Shown piece after piece: positions 40,099 to 48,830 of a stretch of 64,000 nt of DNA (its first letter is position 1; each line of letters starts with the position of its first letter). Origin of the DNA: Brevundimonas sp. GTDB lineage: Bacteria > Pseudomonadota > Alphaproteobacteria > Caulobacterales > Caulobacteraceae. The stretch lies in NCBI RefSeq assembly GCF_013912005.1, contig NZ_JACESB010000003.1, positions 124,001-188,000 on the forward strand, read 5' to 3'. Both the position numbers and the translations under genes were made by a program. The notes beneath the pieces were generated by a model that worked only from the letters and a program-made list of their open reading frames with translations, was not told the origin of the DNA and made no database searches.

Positions 40099-40764
40099 CT
40101 ACTGGCGGGCGAGGGCTCCGGCGAGGATCACATCGACCTGTCGGCCGAGCTGCTCGACCATCTGCTCCATGCTCCAGCCGTCATAGGCGGCGCGGCGGTA
40201 GTTCGACAGGAAGGCCCCGTAGATCAGCTCCGACAGCAGGTGCACGTCGGCGTCCTGGCGCAGTTCGCCCCCGCGGACGCCCCCCTGCAGCGCGTCGGTG
40301 ACGACCGAGACCACCGGCTTGACGGCCTCCCGGGTGCGCATCTCGGCGGCCACCGGCTGGAACCACGAGCGGGCGACCACCGCCTGCACCAGCGGCAGCT
40401 GGTCGAGCGAGCCGTGGTAGGCGGCGGTCAGGGCGGCCACGACCCGGCCGCGAGCGGTCGTCTCGGCCGCGGAAGCCGAGCGCAGCGACTCGGCGAGCCT
40501 GGCCAGATCCTCGGTCAGGACCGCCTCGAACAGCTCGGCCTTGTCCTGGAAGTTGGCGAACACGGCGCCCGTCGACATGCCGGCGCCCCGGGCGATGTCG
40601 CGGATGGTGGCGGGCTCGTAGCCACGCTCCGCGAACAGGGCGCGGGCGGCGTCCAGCACCTTCTGGCGGGTGCGGACCTTGGCGGCCTGGCGGCGGTTCA
40701 GCCGCGGCGCTTCCACCTCGGCGTCGGACAACTCTGGGGGGGAGCTTTGGGCGATGTCTCGCAT
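40099..40764 (-). CDS. TetR family transcriptional regulator
   Basis: A 221-aa regulator. The helix-turn-helix domain at about 30-78 has TRQKVLDAARALFAERGYEP and the recognition segment STGAVFANFQDKAELFEAVL. The C-terminal helical domain with WFQPVAAEMRTREAVKP is the ligand domain. Convergent with the Rieske oxygenase; it might control that gene or itself. No clear ribosome-binding site precedes the ATG. Confidence 0.9.
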   Translation of the reverse strand: MRDIAQSSPPELSDAEVEAPRLNRRQAAKVRTRQKVLDAARALFAERGYEPATIRDIARGAGMSTGAVFANFQDKAELFEAVLTEDLARLAESLRSASAAETTARGRVVAALTAAYHGSLDQLPLVQAVVARSWFQPVAAEMRTREAVKPVVSVVTDALQGGVRGGELRQDADVHLLSELIYGAFLSNYRRAAYDGWSMEQMVEQLGRQVDVILAGALARQ

Positions 40765-40924
40765 GAAAAGGGTACTCGACTAGGCGGCCGGCGCCGCCGG
40801 CAGGGAGGAAACGCCGGAAGAACTGATAAGGGGCTGGATGTTTCCGGGAAGCGCCGTCAGACGGCGCCGACGGCCCGGCGAAGCCCGGCACTCATCACGC
40901 AACGATGACCAAAATGGGGTCCCC

Positions 40925-40957
40925 GGGTTAACGCCTCCCGACCTTCCGGGGTTAACG
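40925..40957. repeat. Two GGTTAACG elements in the kefB-tetR gap
   Basis: GGTTAACG occurs at 40926-40933 and again at 40950-40957, each centred on the palindrome GTTAAC and spaced 24 bases centre to centre, about two helical turns. The 222-bp gap between the TetR start and the antiporter stop holds no other feature that I see. They may be regulator half-sites for the TetR gene. Confidence 0.4.
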
Positions 40958-40986
40958 GCCCGAGGCCTGAAGGACGCCGGCGCGGC

Positions 40987-42813
40987 TCAGCGTCGCAGGG
41001 TGGCGCGAAGCGCTCGCGGCGCGCGCGGCGCGTCGCTCTTGGGCATCGCGTCCTGGAACATCTTGCGGAACCGGTCGCGGCGTTCGTGGATCGACGCCAG
41101 GACCAGTCCCATCGGCACGCCGAGATCGACGAGGGTGTTCTCCGCCAGCTGAAGGCTGGCCTCGGTGGTCTCGGGAACCGCGTCGGTGACGCCCAGCTGG
41201 TACAGTCGCTGGGCGTGGCGGGAGTCGCGGGCCCGGGCGATGATGATGAGGTCCGGCCTCAGCGAGCGCGCCGTCGCGACCACCTCGTCCACCTTGGCCG
41301 GCGCATCCATGGTGACCACCAGCACCCGCGCGGCGTCGATCCCGCACAGGGCGAGAAACTCGGGTCGCCCCGCGTCTCCGTAGAATACGTTGGCGCCCTC
41401 CCGGCGACCCTTGGCCACGGTGGCGGCGTTGGAATCGACGGCCGTGAAGGCCTGGCCGTGCTCCGCCAGCATCTCCCCCACGAGACGGCCGACGCGCCCG
41501 AATCCGACGATGAGGACCTGTCCCGGGGCCGCGGTCGGGCTCAGGGCTTCGGCCGGCAGGTCGGGCGCCGCCGCCGGCTCCTGCACCAGACGCCGCGCGA
41601 TGACCGCCATGAGCGGGATAGTGAAGATGCTGATCGTCGCGGCGAGCATGACCGTGCGGGTGAAGGCGGGCGAGGCGATGCCCTCGACCAGACCGGCCCC
41701 CAGGATGACGAAGGCGAACTCCCCCGCCGGTCCCAGCATCAGGGCCGTCTCGAGCGCGGTCCGGTTCTTCAGGCCCCACAGTCGCGCCGCCCCGAAGATC
41801 AGCACCGCCTTGAGCAGGGTCAGCAGGGCCGCCAGACCGAACACCGCCGCCGGATCCGCGGCGACCGCATCCAGGTCGAGGCCCAGGCCGACGCCGACGA
41901 AGAAGACGCCGAGCAGGAGGCCCTTGAACGGGTCGATGGCCAGCTCGACCTCGCGGCGGAACTCGGTCTCGGCCAGCAGCAGGCCGGCGACCAGCGCGCC
42001 CAGCCCCATCGACAGACCGGCGGCCTGGGCCGCGACGCCGGCCCCGACCACCACCAGCAGGCTGGCGGCCACGAACAGCTCGGCGCCCTGGCCCCGGCTC
42101 CGGGAGCGGGCGACCGAGCGGAACATCGGTCGGAGCACGAGCCGGCCGAGCACCACCAGCAGCGCCAGCCCCACCGCGGCCGGGATCAGGGTCAGAAGGG
42201 CCGGGCGAAGCACCGACGGGTCGAAGTCGCCCCCGCCGGCCATGGCCCGCGCCAGGGCGGCGAGGACCGTCACGGTGATGAGGATCGGCGCCACCGCCAG
42301 GTCCTGGGCGAGCAGCACGGCGAAGGTCGTGCGGCCGGCGGGAGCCGTGAGCCGGCCGCGCTCGGCCATGACCGGCATGACCACCGCCGTCGACGACAAC
42401 GCCAGCCCCATGCCCAGCACCGCGGCGGACACCAGCGGCTGCCCCATCAGCATGAACACGGCGGCCAGTCCGCCGGCGCACACCGCCACCTGGGTGACGC
42501 CGAGGCCGAAGACCAGCCGGCGCATGGCCTTGAGGCGCTCCCAGGAGAGCTCCAGCCCGATCATGAACAGCAGAAAGGCGACGCCGAGCTCGGACAGCGC
42601 CCGCAGCTGTGCGGCGTCCGAAATGGTGATCCACGCGAGCCACGGGACCACGTCCGAGAAGCGCGCCAGACCGTCCGGCCCCAGCAGGACGCCAGCCGCG
42701 AGGAAGCCGAGCACCGGGCTGATGCGGAAGCGGCTGAACAACGGCACCATGACCCCGGCCGCGGCCAGGAAGACCACCAGATCGCTGTAGTCGCCGCCGC
42801 CGTGCCCGTTCAT
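40987..42813 (-). CDS. CPA2 family monovalent cation:proton antiporter (Kef type)
   Basis: A 608-aa membrane protein. About twelve hydrophobic helices (residues 10-385) form a Na/H-exchanger domain with SELGVAFLLFMIGLELSWER and the LALSSTAVVMPVM signature; a TrkA-N/RCK domain follows at about 410-525 with the nucleotide-binding motif VGFGRVGRLVGEMLAEHG. The architecture is that of KefB/KefC glutathione-gated potassium efflux systems; gating here is not proven and no KefF/KefG partner is near. Confidence 0.92.
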   Translation of the reverse strand: MNGHGGGDYSDLVVFLAAAGVMVPLFSRFRISPVLGFLAAGVLLGPDGLARFSDVVPWLAWITISDAAQLRALSELGVAFLLFMIGLELSWERLKAMRRLVFGLGVTQVAVCAGGLAAVFMLMGQPLVSAAVLGMGLALSSTAVVMPVMAERGRLTAPAGRTTFAVLLAQDLAVAPILITVTVLAALARAMAGGGDFDPSVLRPALLTLIPAAVGLALLVVLGRLVLRPMFRSVARSRSRGQGAELFVAASLLVVVGAGVAAQAAGLSMGLGALVAGLLLAETEFRREVELAIDPFKGLLLGVFFVGVGLGLDLDAVAADPAAVFGLAALLTLLKAVLIFGAARLWGLKNRTALETALMLGPAGEFAFVILGAGLVEGIASPAFTRTVMLAATISIFTIPLMAVIARRLVQEPAAAPDLPAEALSPTAAPGQVLIVGFGRVGRLVGEMLAEHGQAFTAVDSNAATVAKGRREGANVFYGDAGRPEFLALCGIDAARVLVVTMDAPAKVDEVVATARSLRPDLIIIARARDSRHAQRLYQLGVTDAVPETTEASLQLAENTLVDLGVPMGLVLASIHERRDRFRKMFQDAMPKSDAPRAPRALRATLRR

Positions 42814-42988
42814 GCGTTCCCCTGCTTCGCGGCCACTATCCCGTCCGCCGGCCGCCGCGCCAAGGCCTGATCCGGGTCGGAGGCGGACTTCTCCGGTTCA
42901 TGACAAAAAATTCAGACGACAGGGGACGGCCCGGGCGTAGGGTCCGGGCCGAAGCTCTCCCGAGAGGGGCGCGAAGTCGAGGAACCCC

Positions 42989-45115
42989 ATGAAGAAATTG
43001 CTCATCGGCGCCGCGGTCGGCGCGCTCCTGCTGCCCGCCTCGGGCGCCCTGGCCCAGGATCACGACCACGCCTGCATCGACGAGGCCTGCACCGTCTTCG
43101 AGCTCTTCCAGAGCAGCGAACCGGGCGCCGCCGTCACCGGCTGGCAGGGCGTCGAGGCTCCCCGCTACGGAACCTGGGGCTTCGACCTCGCCGGGCGCGA
43201 CATGTCGGTCGCGCCGGGCGACAGCTTCTTCCGCCACGCCAACGGCGCCGCCCTGGACCGGCTGGAGATTCCGTCGGACCGCACCTCCTACGGCTCCTTC
43301 GCCCTGCTGCGCGAGCTGTCCGACAACCGCCTGAAGGCGATGATCGAGGCGCTCGTGGCCCGCACCGACCTCGCCCCCGGCTCGGACGAGCAGAAGATCG
43401 CCGACGCCTATCGCTCCTACATGGACGAGGCGCGCATCGAGGCGCTCGACGCGCAGCCGCTGCAGCCCTACCTCGCCGCCATCCGCGCGGCCGATACGCA
43501 CGACAAGCTGGCGGTCTACATGGGCGAGACCCAGGGCCGCGTCGGCGGATCGATCTTCGGCACGGGCATCACCATCGACCAGAAGGCGCCGACCCGCTAC
43601 GTCGTGTCGACCGGCCAGTCGGGTCTGGGGCTGCCCAACCGCGACTACTATCTCGAAGAGCGGTGGGCCGAGAAGAAGGCCCTGTACCGCGCCTATATCG
43701 AGCGCATGCTGGGCATGATCGGCTGGGAGAATCCCGCCGCCGCGGCCGACGCCATCCTGGCCTTCGAGACCCGGATCGCCGAGGCGCACTGGACGCCGGT
43801 GCAGAACCGCAACCGCGACGAGACCTACAACGAGTACACCATCGCCCGGCTGGCGGCCGAGGCGCCGGGCTTCCCGTGGCAGGCCTACTACGACGCAGTC
43901 GGCGTGGGCGACGTGCCGCGGCTGATCGTCCGGCAGGACACCGCCATGCCGAAGATCGCGGCCATCTACGCCGAGACCCCGGTCGAGGTGATCCAGGCCT
44001 GGCAGGCCTTCCACACCACCGACGACGCCGCCGGCCGCCTGTCGCGCCGCTTCTCCGACGCCCAGTGGGAGTTCCGCTCGCGCGATCTGCAGGGACAGCC
44101 GGCCCAGCGCAGCCGCGACAAGCGGGCCATCAGCTTCGCCGAGGGCATGATGGGCGAGGCCATCGGCCGCCAGTACGTGGCCGAGTACTTCCCCGCCGAA
44201 TCCAAGGCCAAGATGGAGGAGCTGGTCGCCAACCTGCGCACCGCGCTGGGCAACCGCATCAACACCTATGACTGGATGAGCGACGAGACCAAGGCCGCCG
44301 CCCAGGACAAGCTGGCCAAGTTCACGGTCAAGATCGGCTACCCGAACAAGTGGCGCGACTACTCCGGCCTGGAGATCCGCCCGGATGACCTGTTCGGCAA
44401 CGCCGAACGGGCCGGGCTCTTCCAGTGGAACTACCAGCTCAACCGTCTGAACGACCCGGTCGACAAGGATGAGTGGGGCATGTTCCCGCAGACGGTCAAC
44501 GCCTACTACAACTCGGCCAACAACGAGATCGTCTTCCCGGCCGCAATCCTGCAGCCGCCCTTCTTCGATCCGGACGCGGACCCGGCGGTCAACTATGGCG
44601 GCATCGGCGGCGTCATCGGTCACGAGATCGGTCACGGCTTCGACGACCAGGGCTCCAAGTCCGACGGCGACGGCGTGCTGCGCAACTGGTGGACGCCCGA
44701 GGACAAGGCCCGCTTCGAGGCGCTCACCACCCGCCTCGGCGCCCAGTACGACCAGTTCGAGCCGATCCCCGGCTTCCACGTCCAGGGCGGCCTGACCATG
44801 GGCGAAAACATCGGCGACGCCGCCGGCACGGCGGTGGGCCTCGAGGCCTACCACCTGTCGCTCAACGGCCAGCCGGCGCCGGTGATCGACGGCCTGACCG
44901 GCGACCAGCGCTTCTTCTACGGCTGGGCCCAGGTGTGGCAGTCCAAGTACCGCGACGACGCCCTGCGCCAGCAGATCGCCACCGATCCGCACAGCCCGGC
45001 CGAATTCCGGGTGATCGGGCCGCTGCGCAACATCGACGCCTGGTACGAGGCGTTCGACGTCCAGCCGGGCGCCAAATACTACCTGCCGCCGGAAGAGCGG
45101 GTGCGCATCTGGTAG
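42989..45115 (+). CDS. M13 (neprilysin-like) zinc metallopeptidase
   Basis: A 708-aa exported peptidase. Signal peptide about 1-22 (ending GALA). The N-terminal M13 domain begins with GFDLAGRDMSVAPGDSFFRH; the catalytic domain has NAYYNSANNEIVFPAAILQP, the zinc motif His545-Glu546-x-x-His549 (GHEIGHGFDDQG) and third ligand Glu606 in MGENIGD; the protein ends with the family-typical VRIW. It degrades oligopeptides in the periplasm or outside. A GAGGAA ribosome-binding site precedes the ATG. Two terminators follow. Confidence 0.96.
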   Translation: MKKLLIGAAVGALLLPASGALAQDHDHACIDEACTVFELFQSSEPGAAVTGWQGVEAPRYGTWGFDLAGRDMSVAPGDSFFRHANGAALDRLEIPSDRTSYGSFALLRELSDNRLKAMIEALVARTDLAPGSDEQKIADAYRSYMDEARIEALDAQPLQPYLAAIRAADTHDKLAVYMGETQGRVGGSIFGTGITIDQKAPTRYVVSTGQSGLGLPNRDYYLEERWAEKKALYRAYIERMLGMIGWENPAAAADAILAFETRIAEAHWTPVQNRNRDETYNEYTIARLAAEAPGFPWQAYYDAVGVGDVPRLIVRQDTAMPKIAAIYAETPVEVIQAWQAFHTTDDAAGRLSRRFSDAQWEFRSRDLQGQPAQRSRDKRAISFAEGMMGEAIGRQYVAEYFPAESKAKMEELVANLRTALGNRINTYDWMSDETKAAAQDKLAKFTVKIGYPNKWRDYSGLEIRPDDLFGNAERAGLFQWNYQLNRLNDPVDKDEWGMFPQTVNAYYNSANNEIVFPAAILQPPFFDPDADPAVNYGGIGGVIGHEIGHGFDDQGSKSDGDGVLRNWWTPEDKARFEALTTRLGAQYDQFEPIPGFHVQGGLTMGENIGDAAGTAVGLEAYHLSLNGQPAPVIDGLTGDQRFFYGWAQVWQSKYRDDALRQQIATDPHSPAEFRVIGPLRNIDAWYEAFDVQPGAKYYLPPEERVRIW

Positions 45116-45138
45116 GCGCGCGCCTGCATGGATACAAA

Positions 45139-45170
45139 GGCCGGAGCGGCGACGCTCCGGCCCTTCTTCC
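45139..45170 (+). terminator. Terminator of the M13 peptidase gene
   Basis: A nine-base-pair stem GGCCGGAGC / GCTCCGGCC (45139-45147 with 45154-45162) with a six-base loop, then CTTCTTCCC, a pyrimidine-rich tail. It starts 24 bases past the stop. Confidence 0.75.
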
Positions 45171-45186
45171 CTGAGGCCGCAGACGC

Positions 45187-45230
45187 AAAAAAGCCCGCCG
45201 CGGGGGATACGTCGCGGCGGGCTTTCTTTT
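45187..45230. terminator. Bidirectional Rho-independent terminator
   Basis: An 11-bp stem AGCCCGCCGCG / CGCGGCGGGCT (45192-45202 with 45213-45223), with a run of A on the left and TTCTTTT on the right. On either strand a U-tract follows the stem, so it can end both the peptidase mRNA and the hisS mRNA. Confidence 0.93.
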
Positions 45231-45378
45231 CGCTCTCTGAGGAGCGGACGTTTCCTCCCCGAAACGCCTCCGGGCGGCTGCGGCGTCTTCACGCCGCGCT
45301 TCCCGAGTGACGACAGAAAGACGACAAATTTCGGCTCAAGTCAATCGACTGGCGCTCGGCGGCTCCGGATTTTCCTTT

Positions 45379-45393
45379 GTTATCAGCGATAAC
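45379..45393. repeat. Perfect 15-bp dyad GTTATC-AGC-GATAAC next to hisS stop
   Basis: Six-base arms around AGC, lying immediately against the hisS stop codon in a locally AT-rich patch. No U-tract follows on either strand, so it is not a terminator. It could be a protein-binding site or an mRNA 3' hairpin. Confidence 0.5.
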
Positions 45394-46887
45394 TCACGAA
45401 GCTGTGCGCGCCGCCTCGACGATGCCGCGCACCGTCGCCACGAGCTCGCCGCGGGGGACGATCCGCTGCCCCGGCCGCTCCGCCTTCCACGCCTCGTTGT
45501 CGACGACCCCGGCCGCCAGGGCCCGCCCCGCGTCGAGATCCTTGATCGTCACCTGCCCGGCCGCGATCTCGTCGCCGCCGAGGATGACGGCCGCCGGCGC
45601 GCCCCGCCGGTCGGCGTACTTCATCTGCGCCTTCATCCCGGCCCGCCCGAGGTAGAGCTCGGCCGGAACGCCGGCGTTGCGGAGCTCCGACACGGCGTCG
45701 AGATAGTGCTGCATGTCGGCCTCCGAGAAGACGATCACCACCACCGGCCCGCGGACGGCGTCCGCGTCGCCGCGGCCGGCGGCCCGCAGGGCGGAGGCGA
45801 GGCGCGAGACGCCGAACGAGAAGCCCGTCGCCGGAAGCCGCTCGCCGGTGAACCGCGCCACCAGGTCGTCGTAGCGCCCGCCCCCGCCGATCGAGCCGAA
45901 GCGCACGTTCCGGCCCCGGTCGTCGGTGGTCTCCAGCAGCAGCTCGGCCTCGAACACGGCGCCCGTATAGTACTCCAGCCCGCGCACGATGGTCGGATCG
46001 AAGCGCACCGCCGCCTCCTCCACCCGCATGGCGGACAGCGCCCGGTCGATGGCCGCCAGCTCCTCCAGCGCCGCCTCGCCGGCGGCGCCCAGGCCGCCCG
46101 CCCGCGCCACCGCCTCGAGCGTGGCCGCCCGCGACAGGTCGGCGTCCCCGGCCGAGGCCAGGAAGGCCTCGATGGTGGCGGCGACGCCCAGCGGCAGATT
46201 GGCCCCCTTCGTATAGTCGCCGGACTCGTCCAGCCGTCCCTCGCCCAGCAGGGCGGCGACGCCCTCCCAGCCCAGCCGGTCGAACTTGTCGATGGCCCGC
46301 AGCGCGGTCAGCTTCTGCGCCGGGTCGGTCACCCCGCCGGCCTCGAACAGGCCGTCGAACAGCTTGCGGTTCGAGACGCGGATGACGGCCTGTCCGGCCG
46401 CCAGGCCGGCGGCCTGCAGGCCCTCGCAGGCCATGGCGATGATTTCGGCGTCGGCCTCGGGGCGGTCCGACCCCACGGTGTCGGCGTCGCACTGGACGAA
46501 CTCGCGGAAGCGGCCGGGACCCGGCTTCTCGTTGCGCCACACCGGCCCGAAGGCGTAGCGGCGGAACGGCTTGGGCAGGGTCTCCCAGTTCTGCGCCGCA
46601 AACCGGGCCAGCGGCGCGGTCAGGTCGTACCGCAGCGCCATCCACTGGTCGTCATCGTCCTGCAGGGCGAAGACGCCCTCGTTCGGCCGGTCGGCGTCGG
46701 GCAGGAACTTGCCGAGGGCGTCGGCGTACTCGAACGCCCCCGTCTCCAGCGGCTCGAAGCCCCAGCGTTCGTAGACGGCCGAGACCCGCTGCACGAGGCG
46801 GCGCTCGGCGACGAGGTCGCGGCCGCGGCGGTCGGCGAACCCCCGCGGATTGCGGGCTTCGGGGCGGGCGGCGGCGGCGTCGGTCAT
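45394..46887 (-). CDS. hisS: Histidyl-tRNA synthetase, alphaproteobacterial type
   Basis: A 497-aa class II synthetase charging tRNA-His. Motif 2 is present as RYAFGPVWRNEKPGPGRFREFVQCD, which I abbreviate to VWRNEKPGPGRF, and the histidine-binding motif as VRGLEYYTGAVFE. These differ from canonical bacterial HisRS (FRHERPQKGRYRQ and RGLDYY with a different context) and match the divergent alphaproteobacterial form known to charge tRNA-His lacking the extra G-1 base. The C-terminal anticodon-binding domain begins near residue 395. Length is longer than the roughly 420 aa of the canonical enzyme. Confidence 0.95.
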   Translation of the reverse strand: MTDAAAARPEARNPRGFADRRGRDLVAERRLVQRVSAVYERWGFEPLETGAFEYADALGKFLPDADRPNEGVFALQDDDDQWMALRYDLTAPLARFAAQNWETLPKPFRRYAFGPVWRNEKPGPGRFREFVQCDADTVGSDRPEADAEIIAMACEGLQAAGLAAGQAVIRVSNRKLFDGLFEAGGVTDPAQKLTALRAIDKFDRLGWEGVAALLGEGRLDESGDYTKGANLPLGVAATIEAFLASAGDADLSRAATLEAVARAGGLGAAGEAALEELAAIDRALSAMRVEEAAVRFDPTIVRGLEYYTGAVFEAELLLETTDDRGRNVRFGSIGGGGRYDDLVARFTGERLPATGFSFGVSRLASALRAAGRGDADAVRGPVVVIVFSEADMQHYLDAVSELRNAGVPAELYLGRAGMKAQMKYADRRGAPAAVILGGDEIAAGQVTIKDLDAGRALAAGVVDNEAWKAERPGQRIVPRGELVATVRGIVEAARTAS

Positions 46888-46925
46888 GCCGCGCGCTTAA
46901 GCCATCCCCCGCCGCCGGGCAACGA

Positions 46926-48182
46926 TCAGGCCGCCGCAGGCTTCCGGAGCGGCACCATCCGCCCGTAGGTCAGGCAACGCCACAGCCACTCCAGCGGCCC
47001 CATCTGGAAGACCGACAGCCACAGGGGCGACCAGACCAGTTGCGCGACCCAGACGGCCCCGACCACCGCCCACATCTCGGCCGGACCGTGCGCGCCGAAC
47101 CACATCGGCCCCCAGGGGGCGTAGTAGAGGGTCGCCATGATCAGGGTCTGGGTCAGGTAGTTGGTGAAGGCCATCCGGCCGACCGGGACCAGCCAGACCG
47201 TCAGCGCCTTCAGCCCGAAGCGGACCAGCAGCACCAGCACGCTGACGTAGAACAGGGTGATCAGCGGGGCCATGCCGCCGGCGGCGGCGGCGAGGCCGCG
47301 GGTCGGATCGGCATCGGGTCCGGCCATGATGTCCTGCCAGCCCCAGACGGCCAGCGCCGCGAGATTGGCGCCGCCGATCAGGAGCACCAAGGCGTAGCTC
47401 CAGAGAGGGGCGCGGCCCGACAGATAGCCCGACTTGAACAGCCCCAGCCCCACCATCATCAGCGGCACGCTGACCGGGATCAGGAAGGGGCTGGCCAGCA
47501 GCTGGAGGAGAGCCCAGTGCTTGAGGTTCTCGACCAGGCCGGAGGGCCATCCCGCCCGGTACAGATCGATCGCGGCGGCGATGGCGGCCGGATCCGAGGC
47601 CGGCTGTCCGGAAGCCATCTTGGCCGCGAACTCCGGCGGCAGGTTGGCCATGCCCCAGTAGCCGAGGGTGGCGATCACGCCCCACAGCAGGGTCAGTCCG
47701 CCGCCGATCCACAACAGTCGCCGCGCCGTCCACGAGCGGAACATCATCATGATCAGGCCGCAGTAGGCGTAGTGCAGCAGGATGTCGCCGTACCAGAGCA
47801 ACGTCCCGTGCAGCAGGCCGAACAGGCCCAGCCACAGCAGCCGTCGCGTCAGCACCGGGCCGCGGGCCGCGTCGTGCTTCTCTCCGCCGACGAGGAAGAT
47901 GGAGACCCCGAACAGCATGGTGAACAGGGTGCGGAACTTGTCGGAGAAGAAGACGTCGGTGACCCAGACCCCGATCAGATCGCCCGGCGACAGCGCCGCG
48001 GGCGGCGGGTTCCCCGACATGGTGACCTCGGCCGGCCACCCGAACGACACCGCATTGACGGCGAGGATCCCGAGGATCGCCCAGCCGCGCAGCATGTCCA
48101 GGTTGTGGATCCGGTCCTTCGGCCTCACCGGCCCGAGCGCGGCGTCGGCCGGTCGTGCGGAAGCGATGTCGACAGCGGCCAT
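46926..48182 (-). CDS. DUF418 membrane protein
   Basis: A 418-aa inner-membrane protein with about ten hydrophobic helices. It opens with DRIHNLDMLRGWAILGILAVN, shown in part, the signature of DUF418/heparan-alpha-glucosaminide acetyltransferase-like membrane proteins, and ends in the DUF418 domain (FTNYLTQTLIMATLYYAPWG). The family may transfer acyl groups but is uncharacterised. hisS starts 38 bases downstream on the same strand. Confidence 0.88.
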   Translation of the reverse strand: MAAVDIASARPADAALGPVRPKDRIHNLDMLRGWAILGILAVNAVSFGWPAEVTMSGNPPPAALSPGDLIGVWVTDVFFSDKFRTLFTMLFGVSIFLVGGEKHDAARGPVLTRRLLWLGLFGLLHGTLLWYGDILLHYAYCGLIMMMFRSWTARRLLWIGGGLTLLWGVIATLGYWGMANLPPEFAAKMASGQPASDPAAIAAAIDLYRAGWPSGLVENLKHWALLQLLASPFLIPVSVPLMMVGLGLFKSGYLSGRAPLWSYALVLLIGGANLAALAVWGWQDIMAGPDADPTRGLAAAAGGMAPLITLFYVSVLVLLVRFGLKALTVWLVPVGRMAFTNYLTQTLIMATLYYAPWGPMWFGAHGPAEMWAVVGAVWVAQLVWSPLWLSVFQMGPLEWLWRCLTYGRMVPLRKPAAA

Positions 48183-48257
48183 GGTCCCCCCCTTGCAGCC
48201 CGTCCCAGCCTGGCGCCGGGCGGCGCCTGACCCAAGTGAATTCGCCGTCAGGCGGGC

Positions 48258-48830
48258 TCACTCCCCGGCGGGTTCGTTCCGCATCAGGCCCAGCCGGTCG
48301 CGCACCTCGGGCTGCGGCGTAAAGGCGATGAAGGCGGCGCACAGGCCGGCCCAGAGGGCGTAGGCGACGCCGATGAGCACCGCGAACGGCAGCCCCCCGA
48401 CCCCGTAGATCAGCAGGGAGGTCTCGCTGCCGCCGATGCCCTCGCCGAGGCTGGCGGCGCTGAACCACTGCATCACCGCCTGGATCAGGGCGAGCACGGC
48501 GCCCAGGGCCGCCGCCAGCAGGCCGCCGTAGAACATGAAGCGCCAGACCACGCCCAGCCGGGTGGACGGGCGGCCGTGACGGCGGCGCTCGCGCACCAGC
48601 AGCCACAGCCCGACCGGAACCGCTGCGGCGCCGGCGACGAGCACCGTCAGCCGCCAGTCCATCTCGGGACCCGGCATCCAGTTCTGCGGCGGCCAGATCA
48701 GCAGCGTCAGCACCATGGGCGGCCACAGGGCGCCGGCGAGGACGGCGAGGAACACGCGCTGCGGCTCGCCGCGCCAGACGACCCGCTGCTGCCCGGGGAA
48801 GTTCTCCGGCCTGTCCAGGCGCCGGATCAT
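48258..48830 (-). CDS. Unknown four-helix membrane protein
   Basis: A 190-aa protein with about four hydrophobic segments (roughly 27-47, 60-78, 94-118, 138-168) and a charged N-terminus DRPENFPGQQRVVWRGEPQ. That N-terminal RVVWRGEPQ pattern looks like the start of a membrane-associated PH-like domain, but I cannot assign a family. Its ATG overlaps the TGA of the hydroxyacyl-CoA dehydrogenase by four bases, so the two are translated together. Confidence 0.75.
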   Translation of the reverse strand: MIRRLDRPENFPGQQRVVWRGEPQRVFLAVLAGALWPPMVLTLLIWPPQNWMPGPEMDWRLTVLVAGAAAVPVGLWLLVRERRRHGRPSTRLGVVWRFMFYGGLLAAALGAVLALIQAVMQWFSAASLGEGIGGSETSLLIYGVGGLPFAVLIGVAYALWAGLCAAFIAFTPQPEVRDRLGLMRNEPAGE

